Shown here one piece after another: positions 9,124 to 21,100 of a stretch of 64,000 nucleotides of DNA; positions within the stretch are counted from its first letter, which is position 1, and every line of letters starts with the position of its first letter. Below the pieces are notes generated by a model. It worked only from the letters and a program-made list of their open reading frames with translations, was not told the DNA's origin and did no database searches. Origin of the DNA: Affinundibacterium seohonense (GTDB lineage Bacteria > Pseudomonadota > Gammaproteobacteria > Burkholderiales > Burkholderiaceae_D); assembly GCF_014284305.1 (NCBI RefSeq), contig NZ_JACOFW010000001.1:419511-483510 (forward strand). Reading direction: 5' to 3'. The position numbers were made by a program, and so were the translations under genes.

Positions 9124-10716
9124 TTATTCCCATTCTATTGTCGCCGGCGGCTTTCCGGAAATATCGTAAACAACACGATTAATCCCACGCACTTCATTAA
9201 TAATACGATTCGACACTTTACCCAACAGCTCATGCGGCAAATGTGCCCAGTGTGCAGTCATGAAGTCTTGCGTTTGAACCGCGCGCAAAGCGACAACATA
9301 TTCATAAGTGCGGCCATCGCCCATTACACCAACCGATTTGACTGGCAAGAATACCGCAAATGCCTGACTCGTGGCGTCATACCAAGTTTGTGGTTTTTCA
9401 GCTTGTGGATCAACATAAGTATTACGCAACTCTTCGATGAAGATTGCATCAGCACGGCGCAGCAGGTCGGCGAAATCTTTTTTCACTTCACCCAAGATAC
9501 GTACGCCCAAACCTGGACCTGGGAACGGATGACGATACACCATGCTATGCGGCAAACCTAAGGCCACACCGAGTTTGCGTACTTCGTCTTTAAACAATTC
9601 ACGCAATGGTTCTAACAATTTCAGATTCAAAGTATCTGGCAAACCACCGACATTGTGATGACTCTTAATTGTGTGAGAACCCTTCTTGCCCTTACCAGCG
9701 CTTTCGATCACGTCTGGATAAATCGTGCCTTGCGCCAACCATTTTGCATTTTTGAGTTTGCCAGATTCAACTTGGAATACTTCGACAAATTCGCGGCCAA
9801 TAATTTTACGTTTTGCTTCTGGATCGGTGACACCAGCCAGATGTCCCATGAATTGGGCTGTGGCATCAACGTGGATGACTTTAACACCCAGATTTTCAGC
9901 GAACATTTCCATGACCATCTTGCCTTCATCGAGACGTAACAGTCCATGGTCGACAAACACGCAAGTTAATTTATCACCAATCGCGCGATGGATCAAAGCA
10001 GCAGCAACACTACTATCAACACCACCAGACAATCCGAGAATTACTTCATCGTCGCCAACTTGAGCGCGAATCGATGCTACAGCTTCGGAGATGTAATCCG
10101 GCATATTCCAGTCAGATTTGCAGCCACAAATATCATGCACAAAACGGCCAATAATCGCTTCGCCTTGTATCGTGTGAGTCACTTCTGGATGGAATTGCAC
10201 GGCATAAAAACGACGATCTTCGTCAGCCATCGCCGCGATCGGACAATTATCGGTGGATGCCATTAATTTGAAACCTGCTGGCATTTCATTGACTTTATCG
10301 CCGTGACTCATCCAGACTTTGAGCATGCCGTGACCTTCAGGTGTCACGAAATCATTGATACCATCTAATAATTTCGTATGGCTACGGGCGCGCACTTCAG
10401 CGTAACCAAACTCACGTACCTTGCCATTTTCAACTTTACCACCGAGTTGTTCCGCCATCGTTTGCATACCATAGCAAATACCGAGAACTGGCACGCCTGC
10501 ATCGTATACAGCCAATGGTGCGCGTGGAGTATCACCTTCAGTCACACTGCTTGGGCCACCAGATAAAATAATGCCAGCAGCACCATAGTTGCGAATGAAC
10601 TCATCGCTGACATCGTAAGGAAATACTTCAGAAAACACGCCAGCATCACGAACGCGACGAGCGATCAATTGTGTGACTTGGGAACCAAAGTCGAGGATAA
10701 GGATTTTTGAATGCAT
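9124..10716 (-). CDS. guaA: GMP synthase (glutamine-hydrolysing)
   Basis: A 530-residue two-domain enzyme converting XMP to GMP. The N-terminal class I glutamine amidotransferase carries the nucleophile Cys81 in LGICYGMQ and the His176/Glu178 pair in FHPEV. The ATP pyrophosphatase domain begins with the PP-loop LSGGVDSSV near residue 230, and the C-terminal dimerisation part ends in [13 protein letters not shown], as in all GuaA. The ATG at 10716 ([13 protein letters not shown]) is the family start. Another ATG five codons upstream overlaps the stop of the preceding gene. That overlap implies translational coupling with the GGDEF gene. Confidence 0.96.
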   Translation of the reverse strand: MHSKILILDFGSQVTQLIARRVRDAGVFSEVFPYDVSDEFIRNYGAAGIILSGGPSSVTEGDTPRAPLAVYDAGVPVLGICYGMQTMAEQLGGKVENGKVREFGYAEVRARSHTKLLDGINDFVTPEGHGMLKVWMSHGDKVNEMPAGFKLMASTDNCPIAAMADEDRRFYAVQFHPEVTHTIQGEAIIGRFVHDICGCKSDWNMPDYISEAVASIRAQVGDDEVILGLSGGVDSSVAAALIHRAIGDKLTCVFVDHGLLRLDEGKMVMEMFAENLGVKVIHVDATAQFMGHLAGVTDPEAKRKIIGREFVEVFQVESGKLKNAKWLAQGTIYPDVIESAGKGKKGSHTIKSHHNVGGLPDTLNLKLLEPLRELFKDEVRKLGVALGLPHSMVYRHPFPGPGLGVRILGEVKKDFADLLRRADAIFIEELRNTYVDPQAEKPQTWYDATSQAFAVFLPVKSVGVMGDGRTYEYVVALRAVQTQDFMTAHWAHLPHELLGKVSNRIINEVRGINRVVYDISGKPPATIEWE

Positions 10717-10730
10717 ATTTTTTAAAATCA

Positions 10731-11780
10731 TCAAAGGGAAATATCAAGCGATTCGGACTCTGCTTGAACGATACTATTACTTTCTAGACGTTGCGCACTG
10801 AGCAAAGCTTTTTCTGCATTCGCCACCAAAATTTCCGGGGTCACATTGGAAAATACGCTACTTGACGCAATTCCGACACTGATAGAAATGTCCAAACTTT
10901 CATCTTCTATTAACTCAGAACGCGCAATCACCGTTAAACGAATCCGCTCCGCAACTGCAGCAGCCACTAAATTCGATGCACCAGGCAATACGATCAAAAA
11001 TGCATCACTATCGAAGCGTCCTAAAGCATCAAATGGGCGGATGCATGAACGCATACGGCTCGCGACTTTCAGCAAAAAACCATCACTAATACTACCGCCA
11101 AAACGCTCTTTTAAACTCTGATACTGATTAGTACTAATATACAAAAGCGAAAGTGGTTTTTCCGCTTTTTGGCAACGCTCTAACTCCAATCCTAAAGAGC
11201 GTGTGATCGCTGCGCGGTTCCACATACCGAGGACGGGATCCAAGAGTGCATCTCGTTTCAAATTACGAACCTGTTTTACCAGTTCCGAGTATTGTAACTT
11301 CAACGCACCCATCAGTAATTCACGTTCAACCATGACCGCCAGATCCGCCAATAATAGACGTGACTGATCGTCAAAGACATGTTCGACATAATCAATTAAA
11401 TAGATGCAGCCTACACATTGATCATGTACATCAAACAAAGGATGCTGAGCACAAAATACAATATTCGGATCGCCCTTTACCGATGGGTGATCCGAATACA
11501 TTTCTTCGAAGTGTAAATTATTAAAAACGCGTATCTGGTCGCAGAACCCGAGCATGTCACAGAAGGCTGCCTCGATGGACACCATCGATTGCTCACTACG
11601 ATCAAATCGCTCACGTAAATTACCAAAACTAACAATACAATTAGCAACACTAAATAAGTGAATACCAAGCCGTTCGAACCGTGCAATTTTTACTTCGTAC
11701 TTATCAGGATCGGTACGAGAATTTCCTGCTCCATCCAAAAACAAATCCATACGACTAGCGCCTTCTACTGGTGTCGCCAT
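10731..11780 (-). CDS. GAF-GGDEF protein with degenerate active site
   Basis: A 349-residue soluble protein. Residues about 30-155 look like a GAF sensory domain, followed by a short coiled segment and a GGDEF domain from about residue 175. The domain keeps its frame ([11 protein letters not shown], then [23 protein letters not shown]), but the signature loop reads R255-F-D-S-D-A-F261. Both glycines and the Glu of GGDEF are lost. Diguanylate cyclase activity is therefore unlikely, and it may instead bind a ligand or a partner. No EAL domain or membrane segment is present. The gene sits between guaB and guaA, 53 bp after guaB, and its stop overlaps the guaA translation-start region. This suggests a link to GTP supply, which is an inference. 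Confidence 0.8.
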   Translation of the reverse strand: MATPVEGASRMDLFLDGAGNSRTDPDKYEVKIARFERLGIHLFSVANCIVSFGNLRERFDRSEQSMVSIEAAFCDMLGFCDQIRVFNNLHFEEMYSDHPSVKGDPNIVFCAQHPLFDVHDQCVGCIYLIDYVEHVFDDQSRLLLADLAVMVERELLMGALKLQYSELVKQVRNLKRDALLDPVLGMWNRAAITRSLGLELERCQKAEKPLSLLYISTNQYQSLKERFGGSISDGFLLKVASRMRSCIRPFDALGRFDSDAFLIVLPGASNLVAAAVAERIRLTVIARSELIEDESLDISISVGIASSSVFSNVTPEILVANAEKALLSAQRLESNSIVQAESESLDISL

Positions 11781-11833
11781 TGCATGCTCCGTATTTAAGA
11801 CACTGGTTCTAACAACTCGGAATTAAACCTTAC

Positions 11834-13326
<1,493 letters not shown>

Positions 13327-13418
13327 CAGAAAACTTGCCGATCCGTCTCGTTCCGTGTAAAACTCCTTCTAATTTCATAAGAAAATAATGCCTCACCTCA
13401 TATCAAATCGAGCAAATC

Positions 13419-13925
13419 ATGCAAAAAAATCGCACCTTTTTATTATCGAGTTTTATCGCCTCGTTGATACTATCCAACATCGCAATGGCACAATACATTT
13501 GGCTAAACGATAAAGGCATTAAGCAATATTCCGACACCCCACCACCAAAATCGGTACCTCGCGACAAAATCATTAAAACACCAGCCGGCAAGGTACGAGG
13601 TGCGGAAACGAATGCACCATCTGAGGCCAATGTGAAAAGCGAAACAAATAAACTAGAGAAGCCAGTAACCCTAGCAAGCCAAAACGAGGATTTTAATAAA
13701 CGCAAATTAGCTCGCGAAGAAGCAGAAAGAAAAGCCGAGGCAGATAAACAAAATGCCGACGCAAAAGCAAAAAACTGCGAACGTGCCAAATCTTACAAAC
13801 AGTCTTTGGATGAAGGTGCGTTAATTATGACACGCAGCAAAGAAGGCGAACGCATGCCCCTAGATGAGGCGCAACGAGCAAAAGAGTTGGCAGACGTAAC
13901 CAAGGCACTAACCAACTGTCGGTAA
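13419..13925 (+). CDS. Secreted DUF4124-domain protein
   Basis: A 168-residue protein with a signal peptide (residues about 1-24, ending SNIAMA) and, right after it, the DUF4124 motif (YIWLNDKGIKQYSDTPPP). This domain is common and abundant in betaproteobacteria and has no firm function. The rest is charged and helix-prone (KLAREEAERKAEADKQ). A Cys in AKNCER and another at the end (LTNCR) could form a disulfide in the periplasm. It is a monocistronic plus-strand gene between divergent guaB and convergent rnfH. Similar proteins are described only as envelope-associated. Confidence 0.75.
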   Translation: MQKNRTFLLSSFIASLILSNIAMAQYIWLNDKGIKQYSDTPPPKSVPRDKIIKTPAGKVRGAETNAPSEANVKSETNKLEKPVTLASQNEDFNKRKLAREEAERKAEADKQNADAKAKNCERAKSYKQSLDEGALIMTRSKEGERMPLDEAQRAKELADVTKALTNCR

Positions 13926-13936
13926 GCTATTTCAAC

Positions 13937-14260
13937 TCACATTTTTCCTGATTTGTGCTCGCGTTTGGCCCGGCGTCGGCGAGCACTCATAGGATCAGCT
14001 TTCAAAGGGCGACAAATTTCTAAGCGATCTCCTGCCGACACAATGTAATCGTTGTTTTTTTTCTTGCCAAAAATTGCACATGCGCTTTGTAGCAAAAGTT
14101 GACTCTTAACCTCAGAAAAATATGGCTCAGGTAGACTTGCTAGTACTTGAGCGATACTCGAATGCTCTGCGACTTCAAGTACTATTAACAGCGGCGACAC
14201 ATCGGCCGGTGCATAACAAATAGTCAGGGGTATCTTCGAACGTGAGAGACTATGATCCAT
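13937..14260 (-). CDS. RnfH-family ubiquitin-like protein
   Basis: A protein of about 107 residues with a beta-grasp (ubiquitin-like) fold of the RnfH/UPF0125 family: an N-terminal strand PLTICYAPA, a helix SSIAQVLASL and a final strand GDRLEICRPLKADP. The C-terminal tail MSARRRRAKREHKSG is strongly basic, as in many family members. Its role is unclear; the name comes from rnf clusters, but it is usually paired with ratA. I chose the ATG at 14260, which overlaps the ratA end by 11 bp, so the two are translationally coupled. The open frame runs 23 codons further upstream inside ratA, without family similarity. Confidence 0.82.
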   Translation of the reverse strand: MDHSLSRSKIPLTICYAPADVSPLLIVLEVAEHSSIAQVLASLPEPYFSEVKSQLLLQSACAIFGKKKNNDYIVSAGDRLEICRPLKADPMSARRRRAKREHKSGKM

Positions 14261-14684
14261 AGACTTGTTCGGCCCTTTCACAAAAAGCATCGACAAAGCT
14301 ATTGGTGATCTTACTAAATACTGGGCCAATTAAATGCTCCAGCAATTTACTAGAAAACTCATATCGCAAGTCAAACTCAATTTTGCAGGCGTCGGCTCGT
14401 AGCGCGGTGAACGTCCAGCAACCTTGAAGCTGCTTGAATGGACCATCTACCAGATGCATTTCCATACGATACGGCGGTGAATTCAAATTCTGCGTAGTAA
14501 AACTTTGTTTGATGCCGTGATAATTGATGGATAATGTTGCTTTCAGTTGTGTATCAGTTCGCTCAGCGACACTAACACCACCACACCAAGGCAGAAATAA
14601 GGGATAGTCTTCTACTTTTTCAACAAGTGCGAACATTTGCTCGACACTAAAGGATACAAGAACGTTTTTTTTGACGACTGCCAT
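14250..14684 (-). CDS. RatA/COQ10-like START-domain protein
   Basis: A 144-residue SRPBCC (START-like) protein. It opens with VVKKNVLVSFSVEQMFALVEKVEDYPLFLPWC, where the YPxFLPWC segment is the family mark, and ends with the long helix LIGPVFSKITNSFVDAFCERA. Homologues are called RatA (a proposed ribosome-association toxin in E. coli, disputed) or are likened to mitochondrial Coq10, which binds ubiquinone. A lipid- or quinone-binding role is as likely as a toxin role. It overlaps rnfH and is divergent from smpB across a 135-bp gap, the standard neighbourhood in Burkholderiales. Confidence 0.88.
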   Translation of the reverse strand: MAVVKKNVLVSFSVEQMFALVEKVEDYPLFLPWCGGVSVAERTDTQLKATLSINYHGIKQSFTTQNLNSPPYRMEMHLVDGPFKQLQGCWTFTALRADACKIEFDLRYEFSSKLLEHLIGPVFSKITNSFVDAFCERAEQVYGS

Positions 14685-14819
14685 TATCTCAAGTCATTTG
14701 GTATGATCACAAACCGAATTTTAACTGAAACACCGCTCTTCACGGGGATTAAGCGCAAAATTGCCCTTCATCGATCTTGAAGTCACCACAAGTATAAATA
14801 AAATTAGCATGAGAGCAGC

Positions 14820-15269
14820 ATGAGTATTGCAGATAATAAAAAAGCTTTTCACGACTTTTTCATAGAAGAACAGTTTGAAGCCGGAATTGTGTTACAGGGT
14901 TGGGAAGTTAAAGCCATCCGCGCTGGTCGCGTGCAATTAAAAGAAGCCTATGTGATTATCAAAGGTGGAGAAATCTTCTTATTTGGTGCGCACATTGGAG
15001 CATTACCGACCGCATCGACTCACATACATCCTGATTCCGTCAGAACCCGAAAATTACTTCTGCATGCAGAGGAAATTAAAAAACTGATCGGAAAAGTTGA
15101 GCGCTCTGGCTACACAATGGTGCCGCTAAACATGCACTATTTAAATGGTCGCGTCAAATGTCAGATAGGCTTAGCCAAAGGCAAAAAGCAACACGACAAA
15201 CGCGAAACAGAGAAAGAACGTGACTGGCAACGCGAACAACAAAAAATTATGAAGCAACATCGGCGCTAA
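14820..15269 (+). CDS. smpB: SsrA-binding protein SmpB
   Basis: A 149-residue tmRNA-binding protein needed for trans-translation of stalled ribosomes. The beta-barrel core is recognisable from [33 protein letters not shown] and [25 protein letters not shown]. The C-terminal tail [24 protein letters not shown] is the basic helix that enters the ribosome mRNA channel. GAGAGCAGC lies just before the ATG. The tmRNA gene itself (ssrA) was not seen in the window. The gene converges on a small secreted-protein gene with only 9 bp between the stops. Confidence 0.95.
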   Translation: MSIADNKKAFHDFFIEEQFEAGIVLQGWEVKAIRAGRVQLKEAYVIIKGGEIFLFGAHIGALPTASTHIHPDSVRTRKLLLHAEEIKKLIGKVERSGYTMVPLNMHYLNGRVKCQIGLAKGKKQHDKRETEKERDWQREQQKIMKQHRR

Positions 15270-15278
15270 ATCGTAGAG

Positions 15279-15671
15279 CTATTCATCTTTACTCTCGATC
15301 CGTCGCTGATAGATATCAATTCTTGCTTGGCGAATTTGTCTTCTTAAGGCAATTCTTTCCTCTGGACTTAGCCGATTCGCCCTTTCCAAAGGGCGTTCAT
15401 TTTTTCTTAAATTAAATGTCGAGCGCAGGATTTCTCGACGCTTTTCTTGCGCATTTTTTTCTGCGACTTGATCTTCATCCGTTTTCTTGCTTTGCAGTCG
15501 AGAAAGGCGCGAATTTTTTAATACTGGCAATTCTCGCGATTGAACATCTTGTGCTTCGGCATTCTTATTGAATTGAGAATGACGAATTTGTTGTGGCCAA
15601 GCGTGTGCTTGATCGCACATGAGGAAAGCGATCAACAGCAGCAAATTTCTTTTACTATTTATAAAACTCAC
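15279..15671 (-). CDS. Hypothetical secreted basic protein
   Basis: A 130-residue protein of unknown function. It has a signal peptide (residues about 1-24, ending DQAHA) and a mature part rich in Lys, Arg and Glu, with the C-terminal segment LSPEERIALRRQIRQARIDIYQRR. This tail pattern (SPEER-LRRQI-ARxxIY) recurs in small secreted proteins of Burkholderiales. The start is a GTG at 15671 with AAGGT six bases upstream; the next ATG lies inside the signal peptide, so the GTG is needed for export. It converges on smpB and is divergent from the ompR-like gene. Confidence 0.65.
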   Translation of the reverse strand: MSFINSKRNLLLLIAFLMCDQAHAWPQQIRHSQFNKNAEAQDVQSRELPVLKNSRLSRLQSKKTDEDQVAEKNAQEKRREILRSTFNLRKNERPLERANRLSPEERIALRRQIRQARIDIYQRRIESKDE

Positions 15672-15721
15672 GATAGACCTTGAGATAAATCATTTCCGTG
15701 CGTGGCGACAGGAAGCACGAT

Positions 15722-15769
15722 AAATTATTCGGCATTTTATGCGCAAAGTAGCTTCGCGCCGAATAATTT
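15722..15769. repeat. 12-bp perfect inverted repeat between divergent genes
   Basis: AAATTATTCGGC (15722-15733) and GCCGAATAATTT (15758-15769) are exact complements with 24 nt between. The element lies in the 254-bp gap between the small secreted-protein gene and the ompR-like gene. It may be a regulator site or a hairpin in the leader of the minus-strand gene. The rest of the gap is AT-rich and shows no other gene. Confidence 0.7.
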
Positions 15770-15925
15770 TGCAACAAGTCGAAGTGTAACTATGGATCGC
15801 AAGTACACCAAGACATTTTCTGTAAGCACTGTAACAGTTTGTAATCTTTAATAAAGTTCGTATTTAAACGCCTATTTTCACAGTAAGATTAGTACTTCTC
15901 ACACCCTAAAATATCGGTAAGCATC

Positions 15926-16651
15926 ATGCCTGAATCTAAAGTCAAAATCCTTGTCGTCGATGATGATCTACGATTGCGAGATCTACTGCGACGTTATCTG
16001 GGAGAGCAGGGTTTTCAAGTATCTGTCGCTGAAGATGCACAGGCAATGAATAAACTCTGGATACGCGAACGTTATGATTTGTTGGTGCTGGATTTGATGC
16101 TACCTGGTGAAGATGGATTATCGATTTGCCGCCGACTTCGGGGCGGCAACGACACCACACCTATTATTATGCTAACCGCCAAAGGTGAGGAAATCGATCG
16201 TATCGTAGGATTGGAAATGGGCGCTGACGATTATCTTCCAAAACCATTTAATCCTCGTGAATTGGTCGCCAGAATTCACGCTGTATTGAGAAGACGACAG
16301 CCTGAAAACGCCCCAGGGGCACCATCGGAACAAGGTCAAACCTTTCAGTTTGGCGATTTCATTCTCGACTTAGCGACCAGAAATCTGAAGAAAAATGGGG
16401 AGCATATTAATCTCACGACAGGTGAATTTTCCGTCCTAAAGGTATTTGCTAGACACGCTCGGCAGGCGCTATCGAGAGAAAAATTGATGGAACTAGCGCG
16501 TGGACGCGAATATGAAGTGTTCGACCGCAGTCTCGATGTGCAGATATCGCGCTTGAGAAAGCTCATAGAAACCGACCCGACAAATCCTCAATATATTCAG
16601 ACCGTCTGGGGCCTTGGCTATGTATTTATACCAGATGGACAATCTCGCTGA
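15926..16651 (+). CDS. ompR: OmpR-type response regulator
   Basis: A 241-residue two-component regulator. The receiver has the acidic pocket D12-D13, the phospho-acceptor D56 in LVLDLMLP and K106 in DYLPKPF. The C-terminal winged helix-turn-helix has the usual RxLDVQISRLRKLIE recognition helix and a final wing TVWGLGYVFIP. Sequence features such as the linker and the VLRRR end of the receiver place it with OmpR itself. It would control outer-membrane and osmotic or envelope genes after phosphorylation by the kinase encoded 51 bp downstream. No ompF/ompC-like porin gene is in the window. Confidence 0.9.
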   Translation: MPESKVKILVVDDDLRLRDLLRRYLGEQGFQVSVAEDAQAMNKLWIRERYDLLVLDLMLPGEDGLSICRRLRGGNDTTPIIMLTAKGEEIDRIVGLEMGADDYLPKPFNPRELVARIHAVLRRRQPENAPGAPSEQGQTFQFGDFILDLATRNLKKNGEHINLTTGEFSVLKVFARHARQALSREKLMELARGREYEVFDRSLDVQISRLRKLIETDPTNPQYIQTVWGLGYVFIPDGQSR

Positions 16652-16702
16652 AGTCATCGCTTACGATGCCAACATCTATGCACATCCATTATTAAACAAT
16701 TC

Positions 16703-18061
16703 ATGCGAAATTATTTTGCACGTATCAGCTGGTTTCAAAGCGGTCTTTTTTGGCGTACGTTTTTGCTGTTGGCGTTGCTTGTCACCGCCAGCATGGCCAC
16801 TTGGATCGTCAGCATCAAATTACTAGAGCGAAAACCAAAAGCGCAACAATTAGCTGGACAGATCGGCACTATGGTTTCCATCACCAGCGCCGCCCTCACC
16901 CACTCCGCTGAGGATAAACGTCGAGAATTGTTGATCGAGCTAGCGCACAACGAAGGTATTAGTATTTATTTACTGGAAGAAAATGACGAAATCGTTAAAC
17001 CAGATAACGACGCCATGTTCGCGGAATTAAAGGAACTAGTCCAACAAAAATTAGGTAAACAAACACAGTTTGCCAAGAGCGTGAATGGCGAAATAGGATT
17101 TTGGGTGAGTTTTCGAATTGATGAAGATCAGTTCTGGTTACGGGTGGAGTCTGATCGTTTGCAAACTGACTCAGGCTTACAGTTTTTAGGCTGGGCAGCA
17201 ATCAGTTTACTTCTAGCATTAATCGGAGCGGCTTTCATCTCACGCCGGATCAATGCCCCTTTATCGAATCTCAGTCTTGCAGCACGACAATTAGCCCTCG
17301 GCCAAAATGTAAAGCCATTACGAGAATCAGGACCTCGCGAAATACGTGAAACCAATGCTAGCTTCAACCATATGATGGCAGACTTAGCCCGTATAGAATC
17401 TGATCGCACTGTCATTTTGGCTGGCATTTCTCATGATCTTAGGACACCACTGACTCGCCTGCAGTTGGAGTTGGAAATGGCTGATCTAAAGACGGACATC
17501 CGTGAAGCTATGCAAGGTGATTTGCAGCAAATGGACAATATCATTCAGCAATTTCTTGATTACGCAAAACCGTTGAACGATGCTAGTTTTAGTTCTTTCA
17601 ACTTAAGTGATTTACTTGAAAAAATCCATACTGATTTATCGCGCGATCCGACGATCTCGATTGATGCCAACATAGAAGCCAATATTCACTTTGTAGGAAT
17701 ACAGGTAGAAGTTCAAAGGCTACTGAGCAACCTCATCGAAAATGCCTTGCGCTATGGACGTAACATCAACACTCTACAATTAAGCCTAGAAATAGATTGC
17801 CGACTGCAACATCATGCGGCCGGCACTAGTGTTGCGATTCGTTTGCGAGATTTTGGTCCTGGCATTCCAGAATATGATATTGCTCGATTGCTTCGGCCTT
17901 TTGCTCGAGGTGAAATTGCTCGCAGTCATGCCAATGGGTCTGGTTTAGGATTGGCAATTGTTGATCGTATCGTAAAACGTCATGCCGGGAAGATTCACAT
18001 CACGAATCATGCGCATGGTGGGATCGAGATTCACTTAGCATTTCCATACAATAAAAATTAA
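16703..18061 (+). CDS. envZ: EnvZ-type sensor histidine kinase
   Basis: A 452-residue inner-membrane kinase. Two membrane segments (residues about 17-38 and 160-180) bracket a periplasmic sensor part of about 120 residues. They are followed by a HAMP domain, the phosphorylated His244 in GISHDLRTPLTRLQ, and an ATPase domain with the N box LIENALRYG, DFGPGIPE and GSGLGLAIV. The order and spacing match EnvZ. The gene lies 51 bp after the ompR-like gene and the pair is surely one operon. The giant coiled-coil gene converges on it with stops 75 bp apart, so it is not part of this operon. Confidence 0.88.
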   Translation: MRNYFARISWFQSGLFWRTFLLLALLVTASMATWIVSIKLLERKPKAQQLAGQIGTMVSITSAALTHSAEDKRRELLIELAHNEGISIYLLEENDEIVKPDNDAMFAELKELVQQKLGKQTQFAKSVNGEIGFWVSFRIDEDQFWLRVESDRLQTDSGLQFLGWAAISLLLALIGAAFISRRINAPLSNLSLAARQLALGQNVKPLRESGPREIRETNASFNHMMADLARIESDRTVILAGISHDLRTPLTRLQLELEMADLKTDIREAMQGDLQQMDNIIQQFLDYAKPLNDASFSSFNLSDLLEKIHTDLSRDPTISIDANIEANIHFVGIQVEVQRLLSNLIENALRYGRNINTLQLSLEIDCRLQHHAAGTSVAIRLRDFGPGIPEYDIARLLRPFARGEIARSHANGSGLGLAIVDRIVKRHAGKIHITNHAHGGIEIHLAFPYNKN

Positions 18062-18116
18062 TTCCCCCTCAAATGCTATGTCCTAACGATATCTTCATCC
18101 ACCCGAAATCTGGCTT

Positions 18117-18135
18117 TTTTCAGTGTCACTGAAAA
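18117..18135. terminator. Weak hairpin between converging genes
   Basis: TTTTCAG/CTGAAAA stem (18117-18123 with 18129-18135, 5-nt loop) lies between the envZ-like stop and the stop of the giant gene. There is no clean T-tail on either strand, so terminator function is tentative. Confidence 0.35.
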
Positions 18136-21100
18136 TTACATTACCTTCGCTGTCGGCTCGTCATCTTCTTTTTTCAGTTGATAAGTCATCTGTAACTTCT
18201 CCTGTGCAGTGGCATCCGTGAGCGCATCGCTTCTTGTAGTTTTCATGTTTGTCTTCCCTGTCGAAATTTTATCCACATCTGCAGCATTGCTTGTTTGTGC
18301 TTGCAACATTCCCCAGCTTGCTGCCCCTACCATGCCGATGCTCATCAATACACTAAATAGGACTGGTGAACGCAAGCTTCGGCGCTTATTCACTGGCGAA
18401 AACACATTTGGCTCAACAGGTATCGGTGATGCCTGCAAAACCTCTTTAGCACGATCACACCATTGTTGATGATTGCCTTGCTCTAACGTTAAACGGTCCA
18501 ATAACTGCTTAGTCAGTTCTTCTGCAGCTTGTTTTTCGCTTTCGGCTTGTTGTTGCAAAGCAATGGATGCTTCTTTTTGCGAACTCACCACTTGCTGCAA
18601 TGTTGTTTCCAATACCTTGCTTTGCTCAATTAGCTCTTGTTCTTGCGCACACTTTTGATTCGCCAACGTTAAGGCGGTTTGTTCTTGCTGCATACGCTCT
18701 TGCATCAATGCTTGAGCTTCTTGCTCGCGTTGCAGACGCTCCGCATTAGTTTGACGAACTGCTTGTGCATCAATGATTTGTTCCGCCAATAATCTAGCGA
18801 TCCGTTTTTCAGTTTCTGCATTGTCTTGCTCGAGTTGCGCCAATTCCGCTTGTTGGTCGCGATTTTTCAGCATCGTGTCAGTCTGCACAAGATCTTGTTC
18901 CGATTTGGCATTGGCAGCCAACGTCAAAGCTAACTCCATTTCAAACTTTGCATATTCATTGTCAATTGCACGGCGTTCCGCTTCTAAGCGTGTTTGTGCC
19001 TGAACCAATGTTTGCGCTTCCAATTCAGCACGACGTTTAGATTCTTCAATCAGCATCGTTTCTGCCTCGAGCTTCAATTCGATGTCACGTAATGTCGCCA
19101 GATGCAACGCGCTCAGTTCTTCATCTGCTGCCAATTGCGCCGCAACTTGACGCGCTACGTCTGCTTCGAGCTCTAGACGATTCATTTGCATTTGTTGCGC
19201 TCTTAATGACTGATTTGCATTTTCTTGCGCCATGACAGCTGCTGTTGTATCCAGCTCTGCCTGCTGCTGTGCCAGAACCTTAGCCTCATTCTCAGCCGCC
19301 AAACGGTTTTGCATGGCAATTTTTGCTTCTTGCTCAGCACATAAACGACGTTCACACTCAGCTAAATAGGCTTGTTCCGCATCGATACGTTTTTGTGTTT
19401 CTTCGGCTAGCAATTGTTCCGCCACCGTTTTTTGCGCTAGCAGTTGAAGCTCTTGATTTTCAGCCGCGATCCGTTGCTCTTCAAATTGTTTCAATGCCAA
19501 GGCTTGTGCTAAACGTGAATCAACCAAACTTAAGGCTGTTTTTTGTGCTTCTGCATGTTCACGCGAAGTTAACAGCAAGGCATTTTCGGTGGCAAATTTT
19601 TCTTGAATAATTTGCGCCGCCAATTCCTCTTCTTCAGCACGTTGACGTTCCGCTGTCGCCAACATGGTTTCCAAGCGCAAACGCTCATTCAAAGCAAGCA
19701 TAGCGCGCCGTTCATCTTCAATTTTTTGTTGAATTTCAGCGTTTAATTCTGACTCAGTGCGAGCATGTTCCTCAGCGACCGCCAATGCGATTTTTAATGA
19801 TTGGTTTTTTTGCTCCAAAGAGGCACTTGCTTGTTGTCTAGCGATACCTTCCTTCTCAGCAAGAGCGAGATAATTCAGCTCTTCCGCATTGAGCTTCTCA
19901 AGTTCAATGCGTGCATGTTCATCTTGCTTTTGACGTTGAACTGCCAAAGATAATTTTTCTTGCTCTATTGCTTGCCGGCGAATCGCCTCGTCCAACGCGG
20001 TCTTTTCGGCTAACTGCGAACACGCCAATGCCTCTAAAGCTTGCATCTCTTGGGTGATGCGCTCTTCGTGTAAACGATGTAGCTCTAATTCTTCATCGAC
20101 ACGCTGCTGCATGATTCTTGCAAACACATTTTGTGCTTCGGCATTCGCCGCCAATGCCTCGTGTAAGGCGAGTTCTTTATCAAGCGCACGGCGACCATCT
20201 TGTTGTGCGGTCGCGGCCAGCTCTTCGTTGATGATGGCATTCTTCAGCGCCTGTTGTTCCGCTTCTTGTTTTTGCGCCAAAGTGACTAGCGTGGTTTGTT
20301 CGATCGCCAACTTTTCATTCGTTGTCAGCAGCAGGGCTTGATCTGCAGCGTAACGCGCTTGTGCCGTTTTTTCTAGTTCTGAGATACGCTGCTTCTTTTG
20401 AATCAGTACTTGGCGAGCATGATCTTGTAGATCGGCATAAGCATGCGCTTTGGTGTGCAGTTCCTGCTCTTGTTGCAACTTGTCTTGTTCGAACAGTTTT
20501 GCGTTCATTTCTGCTTGCGCACGTTCTTCGGCCAGCTTGGCATTTTGTTTTTCTAATACCAATTTTTCTTCTGCATCTGCTGTCGCTTTACGCTCTTGCT
20601 CGACACGTTGTTGTTGCAGCTGCAGCTCAAGCAAAGCAGCTTGCTTCTGTTGTTGCTCTAAGTTGGTGATTTCTTCCAGAGTTTTTAGGGCAGTCTGTTG
20701 AGCTTGCAACTTGGTCTTTTCAATCTCCGCCAATTCACACGCCCGTTTCGCACGTAATTCGGTCGCTTCTTTGATCTGCTGTTCAAGTTGAATTTTTTCT
20801 TCGGCCTGCGCTAGCAATTCTTGTTCTGCTTGCGCTTTCTCTTCTAATGCGGATCGTATCTTCTGCTCGGCTGCCAAGCGTTCCTGATTTAGTTGAATTT
20901 CATTTTTTTCTGCTTCTGACTTCGCCTGAATTTCCGCAATCAATTGCTGTTCAATGGCTTTTTTCTCTTCGATCAAAGCGAGCTTACGCAACTCCTCTTG
21001 CTCGCGTTGGCGCATTAATCTTGTTAGTTCGACAGCTTCGTTTGCTTTCGATTTTGCAACATCTGCGGTCTGTCTTTGCAACTGCGCGTGCTCTGTCATT

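Noticed and set aside
9001..9561. 186-residue plus-strand open frame overlapping guaA
   Set aside because: It lies antisense to a clearly conserved GuaA, its translation has no family pattern, and it has no ribosome site.
13937..14684. RatA-RnfH as a true toxin-antitoxin pair
   Set aside because: The pair is widely conserved core sequence; RatA resembles Coq10-type lipid-binding proteins and RnfH is not an antitoxin fold.
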